NCBI GenBank assembly: GCA_021781855.1
Contig: JAJXWC010000166.1
Span: 1-5,141, forward strand
Length of the DNA: 5,141 nucleotides
Direction of reading: 5' to 3'
Source of the DNA: Bacillota bacterium
GTDB lineage: Bacteria > Bacillota > Bacilli > Lactobacillales > Streptococcaceae
Shown one piece after another: positions 4,130 to 5,141 of this stretch (positions are counted from its first letter, which is position 1; the number at the start of each line of letters is the position of its first letter). Below the pieces are notes generated by a model, which had not been told where the DNA came from, made no database searches, and saw only the letters and a list, made by a program, of their open reading frames with translations. The position numbers were made by a program, and so were the translations under genes.

Positions 4130-4831
4130 TTAGAAACTTGTTTGCTCCAATAATTCTTGATAGTAAGCCACACGTGCCATATTGGTATAAGGAATCGTCC
4201 AGAAACCAAGGAAACCGCCAGTAATTCCTGTCAAAATATACCATCCAAGAAAACTGAGCTGAAAGACGAAGTAATTGGCACGAAAGCCATGCATAAGTTC
4301 AGCAGAGGCACGAAGAACATTCATGACACCAGTGTAGTTATCTTTTTCAAGTTGGTCAAATAGAACATAGGTAGCTTGCGACCAACCGAGTGCGAGATAA
4401 ATGCCGATTGCCCAACCAATGATTGGGATAAATGCAAGAACCAATAAAATCAAGCCTCGGACAAGATTCATCAGAAAAATTTTGCTCGCTGTACCATCGT
4501 GAAAAGGAATGAAAATATTATTAATTTTGGGATTTTCACGTTCGCCACGATAAATTTTTATATAGTTGAAGATTGCGGCAGCAGTGATGATTGTCACAAA
4601 AATCGCAAACAAAATGCCGATTAAAGTTCCAACAAGTCCAGCTCCTAAAGCAAGAGCTGTAAATAATGTATGTCCTGCTGTCCAGTCGAGCGAATGGTTA
4701 AAGCGCCAGGAAAATGAATAACCTCCTCCGATGATTCCGATGATAATTGGAACGATGAAAAGCAGCATTTTTGAGCTAAAATTCTCGCGCAAAGCCGCTT
4801 TTGCGTTGCTTTTTAGTAAGATTCGATTCAT
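4130..4831 (-). CDS. DUF975 family integral membrane protein
   Basis: A 233-residue membrane protein of the DUF975 family, of normal length. The N-terminus (residues 1-21) is an amphipathic, basic segment followed by hydrophobic regions at about 22-37, 56-88, 117-150 and 187-212, which suggests five or six spans. The family signature near the C-terminus, ASAELMHGFRANYFVFQLSF (175-194), then LGWYIL and a Pro-Tyr motif, is clear. The function of DUF975 proteins is not established. The start is set by AGGAG (complement of 4839-4843) seven bases before the ATG, and an extended -10 lies at 4880-4888. It stands back to back with the probable tgt gene, an arrangement I recall from other Streptococcaceae. 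It is transcribed alone and ends at the bidirectional terminator shared with the MFS gene. Confidence 0.9.
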   Translation of the reverse strand: MNRILLKSNAKAALRENFSSKMLLFIVPIIIGIIGGGYSFSWRFNHSLDWTAGHTLFTALALGAGLVGTLIGILFAIFVTIITAAAIFNYIKIYRGERENPKINNIFIPFHDGTASKIFLMNLVRGLILLVLAFIPIIGWAIGIYLALGWSQATYVLFDQLEKDNYTGVMNVLRASAELMHGFRANYFVFQLSFLGWYILTGITGGFLGFWTIPYTNMARVAYYQELLEQTSF

Positions 4832-4879
4832 TAGTTTGCTCCTATCTAATTTAGTTTTAATTATTTTCTCATAATAATA

Positions 4880-4888
4880 TTATAACAG
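4880..4888 (-). promoter_or_regulatory. Extended -10 promoter of the DUF975 gene
   Basis: The minus strand reads TGTTATAAT, the same perfect extended -10 as at 659-667, with no clear -35. Transcription would start near 4873, giving a leader of about 42 bases. Confidence 0.65.
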
Positions 4889-4970
4889 ATAAAAGGTCAG
4901 GTTTTCTCATGCTTTAGACTGATTTTAATTTGGAGGCTGGTCAGAGTGTCTACCAATTCTTGAAGAAATT

Positions 4971-4979
4971 TGATATACT
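4971..4979 (+). promoter_or_regulatory. Extended -10 promoter of the probable tgt gene
   Basis: TGATATACT fits TGnTATAMT, with no convincing -35 at 16-18 bases. The transcript would begin near 4986, leaving a leader of about 125 bases filled by module copy 3. Confidence 0.55.
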
Positions 4980-4999
4980 TGTAGATGCTGAATCTATGA

Positions 5000-5100
5000 A
5001 ATGGAGCAGAGACTAAATTCGAAGCTCGCTATTTCGTCTAAGTGCTTTAGTACTTTGTGATTGTGCGAGTATTGACTGTAGCACGCACTGCTGAGATAAA
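5000..5100 (+). repeat. Module copy 3: structured leader of the probable tgt gene
   Basis: AATGGAGCAGAGACT (5000-5014) and CACTGCTGAGATAAA (5086-5100) bound a 101-base element collinear with copy 1. Possible internal pairings are GAAAT/ATTTC with GAGC/GCTC (4998-5035), AAGTGC/GTACTT (5040-5055) and GTGCG/CGCAC (5063-5067 with 5084-5088). The last overlaps the 3' box, so two folds compete. The ribosome binding site follows directly. Confidence 0.5.
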
Positions 5101-5104
5101 AGGA
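5100..5104 (+). promoter_or_regulatory. Ribosome binding site of the probable tgt gene
   Basis: AAGGA, five bases before the ATG at 5110. It overlaps the last base of the repeated 3' box, so pairing of that box could hide or expose it. Confidence 0.65.
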
Positions 5105-5109
5105 AGAAC

Positions 5110-5141
5110 ATGACTGAACACGCAATAAAATATCGTTTAAT
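5110..5141 (+). CDS. tgt: Probable queuine tRNA-ribosyltransferase (N-terminus only)
   Basis: Only ten codons are present (MTEHAIKYRL) before the window ends. The IKYRL segment matches how streptococcal and lactococcal Tgt proteins begin, as I recall them, and the back-to-back DUF975 gene supports the call. Tgt exchanges guanine-34 for the queuosine precursor preQ1 in tRNAs with GUN anticodons. None of its catalytic or zinc-binding residues fall inside the window, so this is a recognition from a short N-terminus plus context. AAGGA five bases upstream supports the start. The long structured leader is a possible control point. Confidence 0.65.
   Translation, partial: MTEHAIKYRL

Noticed and set aside
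4116..4153. GGAGGAG followed by a TTG start on the plus strand
   Set aside because: It gives only eight codons before a stop and lies in the end of the convergent DUF975 gene.

Overview
The window is AT-rich DNA from a low-GC Gram-positive bacterium, most likely a Lactococcus or close Streptococcaceae relative. This rests on the AT-rich codon use, AGGAG-type ribosome binding sites, several extended -10 promoters, an EndA-like nuclease aligning with the pneumococcal one, and a DUF975 gene beside a partial gene that reads like tgt. No tRNA, rRNA, CRISPR array or complete insertion sequence is visible. The genes look chromosomal and mostly ordinary; the unusual material lies between them.

Layout. 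(1) Positions 1-598, minus strand: a compact operon of tiny membrane proteins. A 72-aa and an 80-aa protein are tandem paralogues sharing LLF(S/N)PHFW. They are followed by a 34-aa GTG-start ORF that begins on the base after the 80-aa stop codon, and then by the first codons of another gene leaving the window. (2) Positions 599-913: this operon's promoter, the terminator for the upstream nuclease unit, and an unexplained stretch with a 35-codon ORF that may be a remnant. (3) Positions 914-1705, minus: a membrane-anchored EndA-type DNA/RNA non-specific endonuclease. (4) Positions 1706-1760: two back-to-back -10 boxes in the arms of an 11-bp inverted repeat. (5) Positions 1761-2204, plus: a YccU-type CoA-binding protein. 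(6) Positions 2205-2751: a 547-bp gap packed with signals, including a consensus promoter, a 15-18 codon micro-ORF, several hairpins, a repeat module, and the promoter and structured leader of the next gene. (7) Positions 2752-3945, plus: a 12-TM MFS transporter. (8) Positions 3946-4129: a bidirectional terminator between convergent genes. (9) Positions 4130-4831, minus: a DUF975 integral membrane protein. (10) Positions 4832-5141: divergent extended -10 promoters and a structured leader, ending in the first ten codons of a probable tgt.

The most notable signal is a 14-nt sequence, ACTGCTGAGATAAA, present three times on the plus strand, each time in a different non-coding region. In two of these places a near-identical 5' box, AATGRAGCAGAGACT, lies upstream in the same order, and AGCAG in the 5' box can pair with CTGCT in the 3' box. 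The module precedes the MFS promoter, abuts the MFS/DUF975 terminator, and abuts the tgt ribosome binding site. It could be a dispersed repeat or an uncharacterised structured RNA; the sequence alone does not decide. The genes otherwise show no single shared pathway.
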